The notes beneath the pieces are model-generated. The model did no database searches and was not told the DNA's origin. It worked only from the letters and a program-made list of their open reading frames with translations. Both the position numbers and the translations under genes were made by a program. Positions 62,787 to 64,000 of a stretch of 64,000 nucleotides of DNA are shown here, one piece after another. Numbering within the stretch: position 1 is the first letter of the stretch; each line of letters opens with the position of its first letter. Source of the DNA: CAIVAT01 sp964473485 (lineage in GTDB: Bacteria > Bacteroidota > Bacteroidia > Bacteroidales > FEN-979); NCBI GenBank assembly GCA_964473485.1, contig CAYYPH010000014.1, positions 40,654-104,653 of the forward strand, written 5' to 3'.

Positions 62787-63248
62787 TTACTCCTTTTCTT
62801 GCGGCTCGGCCGGGGTGATGGCCGGGGTCTCAATGCTATTATTTGTATCGCTTGCCGGTTCGGTAACGGGCTCCTTTTTCTTTTTTTCCGGTTTCCTCTT
62901 TTTGTCTGCCTTGTCCTTTGATTTGCCTTTTACTGCCTTCTCTTTCTTTCCCTTTTTCTTGTCCTTCTTCTTGTCCTTCTTTTCCTCCTTTGCCTGGTTT
63001 TCGGCAGCCGAAGGGAAAAAGTCAAAATAGATGAGCCGGTGCTTATTCTCGAGAGCGGAGATATCCTTGGCTGAGAGTTCGATGATCTTTTTATCATATT
63101 CAACAAACAGCAGATCATTCTCTGCATCCCGGAATATCACCACCGATCTTTTTTTATTGACCTGTTTGATGAGTTTCCTGACATCTTTCAGATTTCCCCT
63201 GATCTGTACCTGAGGTAATTGTTCCTTTGTTTTATTCTTCGATTTCAT
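62787..63248 (-). CDS. Protein with Lys-rich low-complexity tail, function unknown
   Basis: The 153-residue protein has a folded-looking N-terminal half (about residues 12-80, GNLKDVRKLIKQVNKKRSVV and LFVEYDKKIIELSAKDISAL). A tail of some 50 residues is mostly Lys/Glu/Asp (KKDKKKDKKKGKKEKAVKGK), and an acidic-polar Pro/Thr-rich end follows. The tail suggests nucleic acid binding, but this is only an inference from charge. No membrane or signal segment is present. Confidence 0.65.
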   Translation of the reverse strand: MKSKNKTKEQLPQVQIRGNLKDVRKLIKQVNKKRSVVIFRDAENDLLFVEYDKKIIELSAKDISALENKHRLIYFDFFPSAAENQAKEEKKDKKKDKKKGKKEKAVKGKSKDKADKKRKPEKKKKEPVTEPASDTNNSIETPAITPAEPQEKE

Positions 63249-63394
63249 GATATGATGGATTGGTTATACCGGATGTGAAACGCTCCTTACAATTTCATTA
63301 ACTTTGTTTTGCAGGAAGACCATTCAAAGATAAGCTAAAAACACCAAACTTCGACAATGTCGGTTTTTTACAATCCCATCGGCAGGCACAGGTG

Positions 63395-63402
63395 TAATTT
63401 TG
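63395..63402 (+). promoter_or_regulatory. Putative -7 box (TAATTTTG) of the VOC gene at 63430
   Basis: It is an exact TAnnTTTG match 27 bp before the ATG at 63430. Confidence 0.4.
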
Positions 63403-63429
63403 CCGCATCATCATTAAAAACTACCAGAC

Positions 63430-63804
63430 ATGAAACAGTTAATCAGTTTTTTCGAGATCCCTGCTTCTGACTTCGGCAGGGCGGTACACTTTTACGAGAA
63501 AGTCTTTGAATTGAAAATTAATGTTTGCGACTGCGGCCCGGAAGAGATAATGGGGTTTTTTCCTGAACCGGAAGTGGGTCCGCGAGGAGCCATCATACTG
63601 GCAAAAGGATTCGGTCCGGCACAGGGTGGCATCCTTATCAGTTTCACCATCGAAAATCTTGATTCGACGCTCGAACGGGTCGTCCAATCGGGCGGCGGTG
63701 TCCATATCCCGAAAACCCGCATCGAGGCAGAAGGGCAGGGATGGTTCGCCGTGTTCACCGACAGTGAAGGAAACAGGGTCGGCCTTCACCAGCATCATGA
63801 ATGA
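63430..63804 (+). CDS. VOC-family protein (glyoxalase/bleomycin-resistance-like)
   Basis: The 124-residue protein starts QLISFFEIPASDFGRAVHFY and ends with GWFAVFTDSEGNRVGLHQHH, both typical of single-domain VOC proteins of the bleomycin-resistance or dioxygenase-like group. The central segment ILISFTIENLDSTLERVVQS gives the second beta-alpha-beta unit. It is not closely related to the PhnB-like protein at 42344. The substrate is unknown. An AraC-type gene follows on the same strand. Confidence 0.87.
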   Translation: MKQLISFFEIPASDFGRAVHFYEKVFELKINVCDCGPEEIMGFFPEPEVGPRGAIILAKGFGPAQGGILISFTIENLDSTLERVVQSGGGVHIPKTRIEAEGQGWFAVFTDSEGNRVGLHQHHE

Positions 63805-63856
63805 TTTATAACCGCTTGCAGGATCCGATGACTCTCCGGATATTTGTTGCCCCGTG

Positions 63857-64000
63857 ATGAATTACCTGATTAAAAAACCTTGTGGTGTCCTGGCGGAGGT
63901 GGTCGATTATTTCTGGATCATCGACCATTCCGCCAATAACTCAGCTCATTCCGAAAGGGTTTATCCTCAGGGCTTTCTGCAGATGATGTTCTATTTCGGG
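63857..64000 (+). CDS. AraC-family-type regulator, N-terminal part only (DUF6597-like)
   Basis: The first 48 codons are visible (MNYLIKKPCGVLAEVVDYFW and YPQGFLQMMFYFG) and the frame is open at the window end. The pattern with VDYFW and YPQGF..MMFYFG is typical of the N-terminal ligand domain of DUF6597/AraC-type regulators. The DNA-binding domain would lie beyond the window. It follows the VOC gene by 52 bp, so the two may be co-transcribed. Confidence 0.65.
   Translation, partial: MNYLIKKPCGVLAEVVDYFWIIDHSANNSAHSERVYPQGFLQMMFYFG

Noticed and set aside
1..64000. rRNA and tRNA genes
   Set aside because: I looked for conserved rRNA stretches and cloverleaf-like sequences with a T-loop and saw none. 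Short or divergent structures could be missed by eye.

Overview
The window looks like chromosome of a member of the Bacteroidota, most likely Bacteroidales-like. Four proteins end in type IX secretion (T9SS) sorting domains (genes ending at 11597, 18665, 29289 and 35307). Many starts have a Bacteroidota -7 box (TAnnTTTG) just upstream, and starts lack Shine-Dalgarno sequences. Lipoproteins, AraC/Crp-type regulators, large hybrid sensor kinases and glycoside hydrolases (GH20, GH53, GH92, GH127) fit a polymer-degrading heterotroph. There is no rRNA, tRNA or CRISPR that I can see.

Region 1-7.8 kb is an accessory island. It opens with the 3' part of a large surface-type protein with three FISUMP (C-type-lectin-like) domains. 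Each domain ends in a hypervariable segment (VR1 1093-1259, VR2 2014-2183, VR3 2929-3098). About 340 bp after VR3 stands a short non-coding copy of that segment (3440-3606), rich in AAC/AAT codons exactly where the VRs vary. This is the signature of a diversity-generating retroelement (DGR) template repeat. No reverse transcriptase is present in the window. The island continues with a MntA/HepT toxin-antitoxin pair, a second decayed FISUMP/DUF1566-type gene broken by an IS630-family element with 23-bp terminal inverted repeats, a VapBC-type pair, and relics of an antitoxin and another gene.

Region 7.8-31.5 kb holds a membrane AraC regulator, an FG-GAP/PKD/LamG T9SS protein, an AhpD-like protein, an S41 protease, an Ntn-hydrolase with a membrane tail, a three-gene minus-strand operon (DUF4350, lumazine-binding-like, beta-lactamase-like), a T9SS protein of unknown role, a PQQ-propeller protein, a 1436-residue hybrid sensor kinase, a multi-pass membrane protein and a C39-like/DUF1566 T9SS protein. 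Relics of an amidohydrolase and a PD40 propeller gene lie between these.

Region 31.5-51 kb carries a GH20 hexosaminidase, M28 and C10 peptidases, an esterase, a metallophosphoesterase lipoprotein, a VOC protein, a conserved small protein with a truncated pseudogene copy 3.6 kb away, an FAD oxidoreductase, a Crp-type regulator, a beta-barrel protein and a GH92-GH127 operon. Region 51-64 kb carries an EFR1-type ferredoxin/flavodoxin protein, an AT-rich Bro-N/Fic fusion, a second hybrid sensor kinase, a GH53 galactanase, TfoX-N, a methyltransferase, divergent ilvE and MocR-type genes, small membrane and Lys-rich proteins, a second VOC protein and the start of an AraC-type regulator cut by the window edge. 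Short-period tandem repeats of unrelated sequence sit in many intergenic gaps.
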